Assembly (NCBI RefSeq): GCF_002101815.1
Contig: NZ_LQPM01000024.1
Location: forward strand, 208,746 to 272,745
Reading direction: 5' to 3'
DNA length: 64,000 nt
Source: Mycobacterium paraense
GTDB lineage: Bacteria > Actinomycetota > Actinomycetes > Mycobacteriales > Mycobacteriaceae
Positions 1 through 9,016 of the stretch are shown here, in pieces. Positions within the stretch are counted from its first letter, which is position 1, and each line of letters begins with the position of its first letter. A model generated the notes under the pieces. The model saw only the letters and a program-made list of their open reading frames with translations. It searched no databases and was not told where the DNA came from. A program made the translations under genes and the position numbers.

Positions 1-1
1 G

Positions 2-1060
2 GTCGTTTTCTCCGTCCTGGGCAAACGCGAGATCAGGGGCCGCAGCAGCACCATCCTGGAGGGCGAGTCCGGCGCCAATGACCCGGTCGGCATCTCCTTG
101 ATGTCGAGCCTGGTCGCGGCCGGTGGTCTCAGCGCGGCCGGATTCGCCGGCGTGGGAACCCAATTCGTCCTGCAGATGGCGATCGGCCTGGCCGTCGGGG
201 TGATCGGCGGCCGCGCCCTGCTCGTCTTCATGCGCCGCGTGGCATTACCCAGCGAGGGCCTCTATCCGCTGCGAACGCTGGCGTCCTGTCTGATGTTGTA
301 CGGCATAGCCACGCTCGCGCACGGCTCGGGGTTTCTCGCGGTGTTCGTCGCGGGCATCGTGATCGGCGACGCCCGCGCGCCGTACAAGCCGGAGATCAAG
401 CGATTCCACGCCGCCCTGGCCGGTCTCGCGGAGATCGTTGCGTTCGCCGTTCTCGGCCTGACCGTCGACCTCGACGTGCTGACCCATCCCGATGTGTGGA
501 TTCCCGGGGTCGCCCTCGGTGTCGCCCTGACGCTGGTGATTCGCCCGTTGGCGGTGGGCTCGTGCCTGGTTCCGGTTCGACTGCAGCGGAACGAACGTGT
601 CTTCATTCTCTTCGCCGGGCTCAAGGGCGCGGTGCCGATCCTCCTGGGCGAATTCCTCCGCGCCGCCCACGTCGCCGACGCCGAGCGGCTGTACGGCATC
701 GTGGTCGTCGTCGTCATCTTCTCGGTGCTGGTGCAGGGCAGCTCGGTCCCCGGCGTCGCCCGGCTGCTGAAGCTGCCCATGCGCACCGTGGAGACCCGGC
801 CGTGGCAGATCGGTGTCCGGCTCGCGGACGAACCGGAGGGTGTCCATCGGTTCAGTGTTGCGCCCGGCTCCGCCGCCGAGGGGTGCACCGTCGAGGGGCT
901 CAGCGACCGTGTCGGTGACATCTGGGTGAGCATCGTGGTCCGGACCACCGGCCTGGTGCCCGTGCGGGGCGAGACGGAACTTCGGGCCGGCGACGAGGTC
1001 GTCGTCCTGGCAGATCCCGAACTTCACTCCACCCTGCGCGAACTCTTCGGCCGGCCGTAG
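2..1060 (+). CDS. Cation/proton antiporter (CPA1/NhaP2-like) with C-terminal TrkA-C domain, 5' truncated
   Basis: The reading frame is open from the left edge, so the start lies outside the window; 352 codons are visible. The first visible residues contain EGESGANDPVGI, a signature of the CPA1/NhaP antiporter core, whose Asp takes part in cation/H+ exchange. Several hydrophobic membrane segments follow. The last ~70 residues (from about IWVSIVVRTTGLVPVRGE) are soluble and look like a TrkA-C (RCK-C) regulatory domain, as in NhaP2/CvrA K+/H+ antiporters. It likely exchanges K+ or Na+ for H+ in the inner membrane; the ion cannot be told from sequence. It ends 54 bp before dxs on the same strand, but dxs appears to have its own promoter. 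Confidence 0.88.
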   Translation, partial: VVFSVLGKREIRGRSSTILEGESGANDPVGISLMSSLVAAGGLSAAGFAGVGTQFVLQMAIGLAVGVIGGRALLVFMRRVALPSEGLYPLRTLASCLMLYGIATLAHGSGFLAVFVAGIVIGDARAPYKPEIKRFHAALAGLAEIVAFAVLGLTVDLDVLTHPDVWIPGVALGVALTLVIRPLAVGSCLVPVRLQRNERVFILFAGLKGAVPILLGEFLRAAHVADAERLYGIVVVVVIFSVLVQGSSVPGVARLLKLPMRTVETRPWQIGVRLADEPEGVHRFSVAPGSAAEGCTVEGLSDRVGDIWVSIVVRTTGLVPVRGETELRAGDEVVVLADPELHSTLRELFGRP

Positions 1061-1102
1061 GCCCCCGCCAGCGGCTTCCCTGGTGTGGCCGCGGCCGCTG
1101 CG

Positions 1103-1108
1103 TAGACT
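1103..1108 (+). promoter_or_regulatory. -10 box of a leaderless dxs promoter
   Basis: TAGACT fits the mycobacterial TANNNT -10 consensus and lies 6 nt before the dxs ATG, with no ribosome binding site between. This is the usual geometry for a transcript starting at the start codon. It supports the ATG at 1115. Confidence 0.5.
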
Positions 1109-1114
1109 AACGGG

Positions 1115-3028
1115 ATGCTGGAACAGATCCGCGGGCCCGCTGATCTGCAGTACCTCTCCCAACCGCAGCTGCGTGATCTGGCGACCGAGATTCGCGAGTT
1201 CCTGATCCACAAGGTGGCGGCCACCGGAGGGCATCTGGGGCCCAACCTGGGCGTCGTCGAGCTGACGCTCGCGCTGCACCGCGTGTTCGACTCGCCGCAC
1301 GACCCGATCGTCTTCGACACCGGCCACCAGGCCTACGTCCACAAGATGCTGACGGGCCGCTCCCACGACTTCGAGAGCCTGCGCAAAAAGGGGGGCCTGT
1401 CGGGGTATCCGTCGCGCGCGGAGAGCGAGCACGACTGGGTGGAGTCCAGTCACGCCAGCGCGGCGCTGTCCTACGCCGACGGGCTGGCCAAGGCGTTCGA
1501 GCTGAGCGGGCACCGCAACCGGCACGTGGTCGCCGTCGTCGGCGACGGCGCGCTCACCGGCGGCATGTGCTGGGAGGCGCTGAACAACATCGCCGCCTCG
1601 CGCCGGCCGGTGATCATCGTCGTCAACGACAACGGCCGCAGCTACGCGCCCACCATCGGCGGGGTCGCCGACCACCTGGCCACGCTGCGGCTGCAGCCGG
1701 CCTACGAGCACATGCTGGAACGGGGTCGCGACGCGGTGCGCTCGCTGCCCCTCGTCGGCCAGATCGCCTACCGCTTCATGCACAGCGTCAAGGCCGGCAT
1801 CAAGGACTCCCTCTCGCCGCAGCTGCTGTTCACCGACCTCGGCCTGAAGTACGTCGGCCCGGTCGACGGCCACGACGAGCGCGCGGTGGAGGCCGCGCTG
1901 CGCCACGCCCGCGGCTTCGGCCGACCGGTGATCGTGCACGTCGTCACCCGCAAGGGCATGGGCTACGCGCCGGCCGAGGACGACGAGGCCGAGCAGATGC
2001 ATTCCTGCGGGGTCATCGACCCGGCCACCGGCCTGGCCACCAAGATCCCCGGGCCGGGCTGGACGGCGACCTTCTCCGACGCGCTCATCGCCTACGCGCG
2101 CAAACGCCGCGACATCGTGGCCATCACCGCCGCGATGCCCGGACCCACCGGGCTGACCCCGTTCGGGCAGCAGTTCCCGGACCGCCTGTTCGACGTCGGC
2201 ATCGCCGAGCAACACGCGATGACGTCGGCCGCCGGGCTCGCGATGGGCGGCATGCACCCGGTGGTGGCGATCTATTCGACGTTCCTCAACCGGGCCTTCG
2301 ACCAGATCATGATGGACGTGGCGCTGCACAAGCTGCCGGTCACCATGGTGCTGGACCGGGCCGGGGTCACCGGTTCCGACGGCGCCAGCCACAACGGGAT
2401 GTGGGACCTGTCGATGCTGAACATCGTGCCCGGCATCCGGGTGGCCGCGCCCCGCGACGCCGCCCGGCTGCGCGAGGAGCTCGGCGAGGCGCTCGACATC
2501 GACGACGGCCCGACGGCGATACGGTTCCCCAAAGGCGATGTGGGAGAGGACATTCCGGCCCTCGAACGGCGCGGGGGGGTCGACGTGCTGGCGGTCCCGG
2601 CCGACGGGCTCAACCACGACGTGCTGCTGGTCGGGGTCGGCGCGTTCGCGCCGATGGCGCTGGCGGTGGCCAAGCGGCTGCACAACCAGGGCATCGGGGT
2701 GACGGTGATCGACCCGCGCTGGGTGTTGCCCGTGGCCGACGGCGTGCTCGACATGGCGGCGCAGCACAAGCTTGTCGTCACGTGCGAGGACAACGGCGTC
2801 AACGGCGGCGTGGGCTCGGCGGTGTCGGCGGCGCTGCGGCGCGCGGAGATCGACACGCCGTGCCGCGACGTCGGGCTGCCACAGCGGTTCTACGAGCACG
2901 CGTCGCGGGGTGAGGTGCTCGCCGATCTGGGTCTGACCGACCAGGACGTGGCCCGTCGCGTCACCGGTTGGGTGGCGGCGCTGGGGTCGTTGGTGTCCGA
3001 GGCCGAGATCCCGGAGCACCTGGACTAG
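1115..3028 (+). CDS. dxs: 1-deoxy-D-xylulose-5-phosphate synthase
   Basis: Condenses pyruvate and glyceraldehyde 3-phosphate to DXP with thiamine diphosphate, the first step of the MEP isoprenoid pathway that feeds polyprenyl phosphate and menaquinone in mycobacteria. The 637-aa length is normal. His40 lies in GGHLG and the TPP/Mg motif starts with GDGALTGG at 143-150. The pyrimidine-binding domain carries FDVGIAEQHAM with the catalytic Glu, and a transketolase C-terminal domain follows. The stop overlaps the convergent rnd stop by 4 bp. Position next to rnd and the hem genes matches dxs1 of M. tuberculosis (Rv2682c, recalled). Confidence 0.97.
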   Translation: MLEQIRGPADLQYLSQPQLRDLATEIREFLIHKVAATGGHLGPNLGVVELTLALHRVFDSPHDPIVFDTGHQAYVHKMLTGRSHDFESLRKKGGLSGYPSRAESEHDWVESSHASAALSYADGLAKAFELSGHRNRHVVAVVGDGALTGGMCWEALNNIAASRRPVIIVVNDNGRSYAPTIGGVADHLATLRLQPAYEHMLERGRDAVRSLPLVGQIAYRFMHSVKAGIKDSLSPQLLFTDLGLKYVGPVDGHDERAVEAALRHARGFGRPVIVHVVTRKGMGYAPAEDDEAEQMHSCGVIDPATGLATKIPGPGWTATFSDALIAYARKRRDIVAITAAMPGPTGLTPFGQQFPDRLFDVGIAEQHAMTSAAGLAMGGMHPVVAIYSTFLNRAFDQIMMDVALHKLPVTMVLDRAGVTGSDGASHNGMWDLSMLNIVPGIRVAAPRDAARLREELGEALDIDDGPTAIRFPKGDVGEDIPALERRGGVDVLAVPADGLNHDVLLVGVGAFAPMALAVAKRLHNQGIGVTVIDPRWVLPVADGVLDMAAQHKLVVTCEDNGVNGGVGSAVSAALRRAEIDTPCRDVGLPQRFYEHASRGEVLADLGLTDQDVARRVTGWVAALGSLVSEAEIPEHLD

Positions 3029-4296
3029 TCGCCGGCCTCCGGCGGCTGCAACGCCCGGGCCAGCGCCGGGTCCACGAGCTGACGCTGCCACGCCCGCGCC
3101 TGTCCGGCGCGCAGGAATTCGTCGACGGCCTCGTCGGGGTCGGGCGCGCCCGCCCAGTCCCAGCACAGCCGTCGCACCAGGTCGGGCGAGACCAGGTTTT
3201 CCGTCGGGACCCCCACCCGCTCCGACACTTCGCCCAGCGCCGCGCGGGCCGCCTCGAGCCGCGCCGCGGCCTCCGGTTTGCGCCTGCTCCACCGCGCCGG
3301 CGGTGGCGGGCCGTTGGGCGGCTCGGCGTCCTCCGGCGGGTCCTGGCTCCGCCGGGCCGCTTCCAGCGCCCCCAGCCACACCGCGGCGCTGCGGCGCTGG
3401 TTGCGCCCGCCGAACACGGGCAGCTTGACGAGTTCCTCGACGGTCTTCGGGTCGGCCAGGGCGGCGTCGATGATGGCTGAATCCGGCAGGACGCGGCGGG
3501 GCGCGATGTCGCGGCGCTGCGCGATCCGGTCGCGCGCGGTCCACAGCTCGCGTACCGCGGCCAGGCCCCGGCGGTCGCGCACCCGATGGATCCCCGACGT
3601 GCGGCGCCAGCGGTCGCGCCGCGCGGCCGGCGGCAGCTCCTTGGAGCCCGCGTCGCGCAGGTAGTCGAATTCCTCTGCGGCCCAACCGGTTTTGCCCTGC
3701 TCGGCCAGCACGTCGGAGATCGCGGCGCGCAGCTCGATCAGCAGTTCCACGTCCAGGGCGGCGTAGTTGAGCCACTCGGCGGGCAGCGGGCGCTTGGACC
3801 AGTCGGCCGCGCCGTGGCCCTTGGCCAAGCCGTATCCGAGCAGCCGCTCGACCATGGTGGCCAGGTTCACCCGGTCGAACCCGGCGAGCCGACCGGCCAG
3901 CTCGGTGTCGTACAGGGCGGGGGGCCGCATGCCGACCTCGGCCAGGCACGGCAGGTCCTGGTCGGCGGAGTGCAGGATCCACTCGTCGGAGCCGAGCACC
4001 TCGGCGACCGGCCGCAGCGCCGTCAGCGGGTCGGCGCCGTGGCTGACCGGGTCGATGAGCACCGTGCCGGCGCCCGCCCGCCGGATCTGGATCAGGTAGG
4101 CCCGGTTGGAGTAGCGGAATCCCGACGCCCGCTCGGCGTCCACCGCGAAAGGTCCGCGCCCGCGGTCCAACAGCCGCGCGGCCGCCTCGATCTCCCGCAC
4201 GCTCACCGCGAGGTCGGGGACGCCGTCGGCCGGGTGCAGCAGCGGGCACGCTTCGGGCACGGCGCTGTCGGGCCCGACGGCCCCAGCTTCGCTCAT
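3025..4296 (-). CDS. rnd: Ribonuclease D family 3'-5' exonuclease
   Basis: 423 aa. The N-terminal DEDD exonuclease domain shows the Exo I Asp/Glu pair in FAVDAERASG (about residue 52), Exo II around LHSADQDLPCL, and Exo III in the second hundred residues. An HRDC-like helical region lies near residues 220-300 (RDRRGLAAVRELWTARDRIA) and a variable tail follows. The family trims 3' ends of stable RNAs in the cytoplasm. The ATG lies one base after the stop of the DUF3000 gene upstream on the same strand, so the two are probably co-transcribed and coupled. The long overlapping minus-strand frame at 245-4249 is a GC-rich shadow. Confidence 0.92.
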   Translation of the reverse strand: MSEAGAVGPDSAVPEACPLLHPADGVPDLAVSVREIEAAARLLDRGRGPFAVDAERASGFRYSNRAYLIQIRRAGAGTVLIDPVSHGADPLTALRPVAEVLGSDEWILHSADQDLPCLAEVGMRPPALYDTELAGRLAGFDRVNLATMVERLLGYGLAKGHGAADWSKRPLPAEWLNYAALDVELLIELRAAISDVLAEQGKTGWAAEEFDYLRDAGSKELPPAARRDRWRRTSGIHRVRDRRGLAAVRELWTARDRIAQRRDIAPRRVLPDSAIIDAALADPKTVEELVKLPVFGGRNQRRSAAVWLGALEAARRSQDPPEDAEPPNGPPPPARWSRRKPEAAARLEAARAALGEVSERVGVPTENLVSPDLVRRLCWDWAGAPDPDEAVDEFLRAGQARAWQRQLVDPALARALQPPEAGD

Positions 4297-4297
4297 G

Positions 4298-4879
4298 TCA
4301 GGCGCGTGACCGGGAGCTCAGGTCGGTGACCCCGGTCGGCGGCAGGCCCGCGGCGTGCTCGAGCACCTCGCAGAACGCCTCGACGTGCGCGCCGACGTCG
4401 GGGCTGGTCGCCGTCCAGGACGCCCGCAGCTCCAGCTGGTGGGCGCGGGGCGGCCCGGAGATGTCGCCGTAGCGCACCGACGTGGTCGCGGTGACGGTGC
4501 CGCCCAGGGCGGTGGTGTGCTCGAGGCGCGATTCCAGCGCGTCGACCAGCCAGCTCCACGCCACCTCCGGCAGCAGCGGGTCGACGGCCTCGGTCGGGTC
4601 GAGGTCGGCCTGGATGTAGGCGACCAGGCGGATGGTCCCGTCCCAGGCGTCGGCGCCGTCGGGGTCGTAGAGCAGGATCAGCCGGCCGAACGCGTCGCCC
4701 TCGGACCGCTCCGGGACGATCTCGAGGTCGGGGTGCTTGACCTCGGCGCCCAGCGCGTAGCTGTAGGGCGCCAGGCGCTGCGGCGGACGGATCGGGCCCA
4801 GCTCGATCTCCGGCCGCACGGTGACGGCGTTCATCGCCACTACCGCCTCGCGGAATGGGGCCGGTTCAGCTGACGTCAC
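4298..4879 (-). CDS. DUF3000 family protein
   Basis: Conserved actinobacterial protein of unknown function, placed directly upstream of rnd as in M. tuberculosis (Rv2680, recalled). The GTG start at 4879 (product begins MTSAEPAPFREAV, 193 aa) is preferred over in-frame starts at 4900 and 4951. It gives the family's usual N-terminus, and a TANNNT -10 (TAGCGT) lies 8 nt upstream, as expected for a leaderless message. The body has an acidic, soluble alpha/beta look with conserved patches RLAPYSYALGAEVKHPD and DPLLPEVAWSWLVDALE. No signal peptide or membrane segment. No catalytic motif is recognised. Confidence 0.87.
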   Translation of the reverse strand: MTSAEPAPFREAVVAMNAVTVRPEIELGPIRPPQRLAPYSYALGAEVKHPDLEIVPERSEGDAFGRLILLYDPDGADAWDGTIRLVAYIQADLDPTEAVDPLLPEVAWSWLVDALESRLEHTTALGGTVTATTSVRYGDISGPPRAHQLELRASWTATSPDVGAHVEAFCEVLEHAAGLPPTGVTDLSSRSRA

Positions 4880-4955
4880 AGCGTTCGACGCTAGACCCAT
4901 CACCCGACACGCCGAAACAGGCGCGCCGAATTCCGCGCCCGTCGCGACCAAGCCG

Positions 4956-5834
4956 TTACCAGCGCCTATCGGTGCCCGCTGCAGAACGTCTTGGCTGCTC
5001 AGGGCGCTTTTCCCCGTCGAACCGGGCCGGGCGCTTCTCCCGGTGCGCGGCCAGGCCTTCGCGGACGTCGGGGCCGCCGAAGCTGAGGAATTCCAGGCCG
5101 AGCGACGTTTCGAAGGTGGGGCCGAACATGCGGTACCAGTAGTTCAGGCTGTGCTTGGTCCAGCGGATGGCGTTCTGCGCGCCCTGGGCCAGGTTCTCGG
5201 CGATGCGGGTGGCGGTCGCCAGCACCTCGTCGTCGTCGACGCAGGTGGAGACCAGTCCGATGCGTTCCGCCTCCTCGCCCAGCAGGGTTTCGCAGGTGAG
5301 CAGGTAGTACTTGGCCTTGGCCATGCCGACCAGCAGCGGCCAGCAGATCGCGGCGTGGTCGCCGGCGGCCACCCCGAGCTTGGTGTGCCCGTCGATGAAC
5401 CGCGCGGTGCGGCCCGCGACCGAGATGTCGGCGAGCAGCGCCACCACCAGGCCGGCGCCGACGGCGGGGCCCCGGATCGCCGAGACGACGGGCTTGTCGA
5501 AGTTGACCATGTTGAGCACCAGGTCGCGGGCCTCCCGCATGATGCGGATCCGGCCCTCGAAGTCGCCGATCGTCTCGTCGATCAGGTCGAAGCTGCCGCC
5601 GGAGGAGAAGGCCTTGCCCTCGCCGCGGACCAGGACGACGCGCACGGCCGGGTCGCGATCGAGCACCGGCCAGACGTCGGCCAGGTCGCGGTGCATCTGC
5701 GGCCCGACGGAGTTGAGGCCGGGGGAGTCGAGCACCAGCGTCAGCACGCCTTCGGAACCAGGTTTGTCGGCGGGTTCGAAGCGCAGGCTGGGAAACTCGT
5801 CGTAGCTGATCGGCACGGGGTCGATGTTACGCAT
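4956..5834 (-). CDS. echA15: Enoyl-CoA hydratase/isomerase family protein (EchA15-like)
   Basis: 292-aa crotonase-fold protein. The oxyanion-hole segments are visible: GEGKAFSSGGSFDL near residue 80 and IRGPAVGAGLVVALLADI near 130. The usual catalytic Glu of the second motif is not obvious: FIDGHTKLGVAAGDHA has Asp/His there, so activity may differ from classic hydratases. It probably acts on an acyl-CoA in the cytoplasm. It starts 34 bp from hemE, divergently. Upstream in-frame sequence up to 6329 overlaps hemE antisense and is not coding. The name follows position (Rv2679, recalled). Confidence 0.88.
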   Translation of the reverse strand: MRNIDPVPISYDEFPSLRFEPADKPGSEGVLTLVLDSPGLNSVGPQMHRDLADVWPVLDRDPAVRVVLVRGEGKAFSSGGSFDLIDETIGDFEGRIRIMREARDLVLNMVNFDKPVVSAIRGPAVGAGLVVALLADISVAGRTARFIDGHTKLGVAAGDHAAICWPLLVGMAKAKYYLLTCETLLGEEAERIGLVSTCVDDDEVLATATRIAENLAQGAQNAIRWTKHSLNYWYRMFGPTFETSLGLEFLSFGGPDVREGLAAHREKRPARFDGEKRPEQPRRSAAGTDRRW

Positions 5835-5868
5835 GCGCCGATCGGCACTCGTGGCAGCATTGAGGCTG

Positions 5869-6954
5869 ATGAACACCCCCGTGCGTGCCCGCCGTGACCT
5901 GCCCGAGTCGCCGTATCTGGCCGCCGTCAGCGGGGGCAAGCCCGGCCGCGTGCCGGTGTGGTTCATGCGCCAGGCCGGGCGCTCGCTGCCCGAATACCGG
6001 GCGTTGCGGGAACGGCACAGCATGCTCGCGGCCTGCTTCGAGCCGGAGGTGGCCTGCGAGATCACGCTGCAGCCGGTGCGCCGACACGGCGTCGACGCGG
6101 CGATCCTGTTCTCCGACATCGTGGTGCCGCTGCGCGCCGCGGGCGTCGAACTGGACATCGTCGCCGACGTGGGGCCGGTGATCGCGCACCCGGTGCGCAC
6201 CGACGCCGACATCGATGCGATGAAACCCCTTGAGCCGCAGGCGATTGCGCCGATAGGAGAGGCGGTCTCGCTGCTCGTCGGCGCGCTGGGCGACGTCCCG
6301 CTGATCGGCTTCGCCGGCGCGCCGTTCACACTGGCGTCCTACCTCGTCGAAGGCGGCCCCAGCCGCAACCACGCCCGCACCAAGGCGATGATGCTGGCCG
6401 AGCCGCACAGCTGGCACGCGCTGATGGAGAAGCTGACCGACCTCACCGTCGCGTTCCTGCGGGGGCAGATCGAGGCCGGGGTGGACGCGATCCAGGTGTT
6501 CGACTCGTGGGCGGGGACGCTGTCGCTGGCCGACTACCGCCATTACGTGCTGCCGCACAGCTCGCGGGTGTTCGCCACGCTGTCGGAATACGGCGTGCCG
6601 ATGACGCACTTCGGGGTCGGCACGGCCGAGTTGCTGGGCGCGATGTCCTCGGCGCTGAAGTGCGGGATGAAGCCGCGGCAGGCCACCGCCGTCGGGGTGG
6701 ACTGGCGCACCGCGCTGGTCGACGCCGCCGCCCGGGTCGAGCCCGGCACCGCGCTGCAGGGCAACCTCGATCCGGTGGTGCTGCAGGCGGGTTGGCCGGT
6801 GGTGGAACGCGCCGCGCGGGCCGTCATCGACGACGGGCGCCGCGCGATCGACGCCGGCGCGACCGGCCACGTGTTCAACCTCGGTCACGGGGTGCTGCCC
6901 GAGACCGATCCCGGCATCCTGACCGACCTGGTCGCGCTGGTCCACTCGCTATGA
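5869..6954 (+). CDS. hemE: Uroporphyrinogen decarboxylase
   Basis: Decarboxylates the four acetate side chains of uroporphyrinogen III to give coproporphyrinogen III in the cytosol. 361 aa. The N-terminal signature RQAGRSLPEYR (from residue 34) and the catalytic Asp in ILFSDIVVP (about residue 84) are present, as is GFAGAPFTLASYLVEGG. ATG 5869 gives the normal family N-terminus (ARRDLPESPYLAAV); the earlier in-frame ATG at 5824 falls inside the start of the divergent echA15 gene. The stop overlaps the hemY start as ATGA, so hemE, hemY, hemQ and a methyltransferase form a coupled operon. Confidence 0.97.
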   Translation: MNTPVRARRDLPESPYLAAVSGGKPGRVPVWFMRQAGRSLPEYRALRERHSMLAACFEPEVACEITLQPVRRHGVDAAILFSDIVVPLRAAGVELDIVADVGPVIAHPVRTDADIDAMKPLEPQAIAPIGEAVSLLVGALGDVPLIGFAGAPFTLASYLVEGGPSRNHARTKAMMLAEPHSWHALMEKLTDLTVAFLRGQIEAGVDAIQVFDSWAGTLSLADYRHYVLPHSSRVFATLSEYGVPMTHFGVGTAELLGAMSSALKCGMKPRQATAVGVDWRTALVDAAARVEPGTALQGNLDPVVLQAGWPVVERAARAVIDDGRRAIDAGATGHVFNLGHGVLPETDPGILTDLVALVHSL

Positions 6955-8315
6955 CCGCCCGCTCGTATTGCGTTGTGGGCGGCGGCATTTCGGGGCTTAC
7001 GGCGGCGTACCGGCTGCGCGCGGCCGCCGGTGACGACGCGACGATCACACTGTTCGAGCCCGCCGACCGGCTCGGCGGGGTGTTGCGCACCGAGCGGGTC
7101 GGCGGGCAGGCGATGGACGTGGGCGCGGAGGCGTTCGTGTTGCGCCGGCCCGAGATGCCGGCGCTGCTGGCCGAGCTGGGCCTGTCGGATCTCCAGCGGG
7201 CCACCACCGGGGCCAGGCCGCTGATCTACAGCCAGCGGCGGTTGCACCCGCTGCCCACCGGGACCGTCGTCGGGATCCCGTCGTCGTCCGCCTCGGTGGC
7301 CGGGCTGGTGGACGACGCGACCCTCGCGCGCATCGACGCCGAACCCGGCCGCCCGCTGGCGTGGCAACCCGGCAGCGACCCCGCCGTCGCCGACCTGGTC
7401 GGCGACCGGTTCGGCGCGCAGGTCGTGGCCCGGTCGGTGGATCCCCTGCTCAGCGGGGTGTACGCGGGCTCCGCGGCGACCATCGGTCTGCGCGCGGCGG
7501 CCCCCAGCGTCGCGGCGGCCCTCGACCGCGGCGCCACCAGCCTGACCGAGGCCGTCACCGAGGGGCTGCCCCCGAACACCGGCGCGCCGGTGTTCGGGGC
7601 GATCGACGGCGGGTACCGGGTGCTGGTCGACCAGCTCGTCGGGCGCGGCCGCGCGAACTGGGTGCGCGCCGCGGTGCAACGGCTCGAACCCGACGGGGCC
7701 GGCTGGTCGCTGCTCGACGACGCCGGCACCCGCTGGCGCGCCGACGCGGTGATCCTGGCCATTCCGGCCCCGCGGCTGGCGACGCTGGTCGCCGAGGTGG
7801 CGCCGCGCACCAGCGCCGCCGCCCGCCGGATCGAGAGCGCGTCGTCGGTGGTGGTGGCGCTCGCGGTCCCCGCCGACACCGCGTTCCCGCAGTGCTCCGG
7901 CGTCCTGGCCGCGACCGGGGAACGCCTGCGGGCCAAGGCGATCACGCTGTCGTCGCGCAAATGGGGCGCGCGGGGGGACACCCAGCTGCTGCGGCTGTCG
8001 TTCGGGCGGTTCGGCGACGACCCGGAAAATTCAGCGGCCGGCACGCCCGACGACGAACTGCTGGGCTGGGCGCTGAGCGACCTGGTCGACGTGTTCGGGC
8101 TGAGCGTCGACCCGGTCGACGCCCGGGTGCAGCGCTGGATGGACGCGATGCCGCAGTACGGTCCCGGCCACGCCGACGTGGTCGCCGAGGTGCGCGCCGG
8201 GCTGCCGCCCGGTCTCGCGGTCGCCGGCAGCTACCTGGACGGGATCGGTGTGCCGGCCTGCGTCGGGGCGGCCGCCCGGGCGGCCGAGGCGCTGCAGGCG
8301 GAAGTGGCACGATAG
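6951..8315 (+). CDS. hemY: Coproporphyrinogen III/protoporphyrinogen oxidase (HemY type, FAD)
   Basis: 454-aa flavoprotein with an N-terminal dinucleotide-binding motif VVGGGISGLTAAYRL (residues 8-22) and an FAD motif near the C-terminus (VAGSYLDGIGVPACVG). In Actinobacteria HemY oxidises coproporphyrinogen III to coproporphyrin III in the coproporphyrin-dependent route. The neighbouring hemQ supports that role here, although older annotation calls it protoporphyrinogen oxidase. ATG 6951 overlaps the hemE stop by 4 bp; the frame further upstream is antisense-like shadow. hemQ starts 5 bp after the stop. Confidence 0.95.
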   Translation: MTARSYCVVGGGISGLTAAYRLRAAAGDDATITLFEPADRLGGVLRTERVGGQAMDVGAEAFVLRRPEMPALLAELGLSDLQRATTGARPLIYSQRRLHPLPTGTVVGIPSSSASVAGLVDDATLARIDAEPGRPLAWQPGSDPAVADLVGDRFGAQVVARSVDPLLSGVYAGSAATIGLRAAAPSVAAALDRGATSLTEAVTEGLPPNTGAPVFGAIDGGYRVLVDQLVGRGRANWVRAAVQRLEPDGAGWSLLDDAGTRWRADAVILAIPAPRLATLVAEVAPRTSAAARRIESASSVVVALAVPADTAFPQCSGVLAATGERLRAKAITLSSRKWGARGDTQLLRLSFGRFGDDPENSAAGTPDDELLGWALSDLVDVFGLSVDPVDARVQRWMDAMPQYGPGHADVVAEVRAGLPPGLAVAGSYLDGIGVPACVGAAARAAEALQAEVAR

Positions 8316-8320
8316 ATGCC

Positions 8321-9016
8321 ATGGCCAAACTCGATTACGAGGCGCTGAATTCGCAGCTTCGCTACCTGATGTTCTCGGTGTTCGCCGTGCGGCCGGGCGA
8401 GCTCGGTGACGAGCGCGCCGCCGTGATCGACGACGCCGCCAGGTTTTTCAAGGAGCAGGAGGCGCGCGGCGTGGTGGTGCGCGGCCTCTACGACGTGGCG
8501 GGCCTGCGCGCCGACGCCGATTTCATGATCTGGACCCACGCCGAACGCATCGAGGCGCTGCAGGCGACCTACGCCGACTTCCGGCGCACCACCACCCTGG
8601 GCCGGGCCAGCGCGCCGGTGTGGAGCAGCGTGGCGCTGCATCGGCCCGCCGAGTTCAACAAGAGCCACATCCCGGCGTTTCTGGCCGGCGAGGAGCCCGG
8701 CAACTACGTCTGCGTGTATCCCTTTGTGCGGTCTTACGAGTGGTACCTGCTGCCCGACGAGGAACGCCGCCGCATGCTCGCCGAGCACGGCATGGCCGCG
8801 CGCGAATACAAGGACGTCCGCGCCAACACCGTGCCGGCGTTCGCGCTGGGCGACTACGAATGGATCCTGGCCTTCGAGGCGCCCGAGCTGGACCGCATCG
8901 TCGACCTCATGCGCGAGCTGCGCGCCACCGACGCGCGCCGCCACACCCGCGCCGAGACGCCGTTCTTCACCGGGCCGCGGGTGCCGGTCGAGCAGTTGGT
9001 GGCGGCGCTGCCGTGA
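8321..9016 (+). CDS. hemQ: Coproheme decarboxylase (HemQ/ChdC, chlorite dismutase fold)
   Basis: Converts coproheme III to haem b by two oxidative decarboxylations using H2O2, the final step of the coproporphyrin-dependent pathway. 231 aa. The actinobacterial key residues can be placed: distal His116 (NKSHIP), catalytic radical Tyr133 (CVYPFVRS) and proximal haem-ligand His156 (AEHGMA). These are offset by two from the H118/Y135/H158 I recall for the Corynebacterium enzyme. Absence of chlorite-dismutase residues argues against that activity. GTGA overlap with the next gene implies translational coupling. Confidence 0.96.
   Translation: MAKLDYEALNSQLRYLMFSVFAVRPGELGDERAAVIDDAARFFKEQEARGVVVRGLYDVAGLRADADFMIWTHAERIEALQATYADFRRTTTLGRASAPVWSSVALHRPAEFNKSHIPAFLAGEEPGNYVCVYPFVRSYEWYLLPDEERRRMLAEHGMAAREYKDVRANTVPAFALGDYEWILAFEAPELDRIVDLMRELRATDARRHTRAETPFFTGPRVPVEQLVAALP

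Noticed and set aside
245..4249. Minus-strand open frame of 1334 codons
   Set aside because: It runs antisense through the antiporter, dxs and part of rnd, with Arg/Gly/His-rich composition and no domain: typical shadow in very GC-rich DNA.
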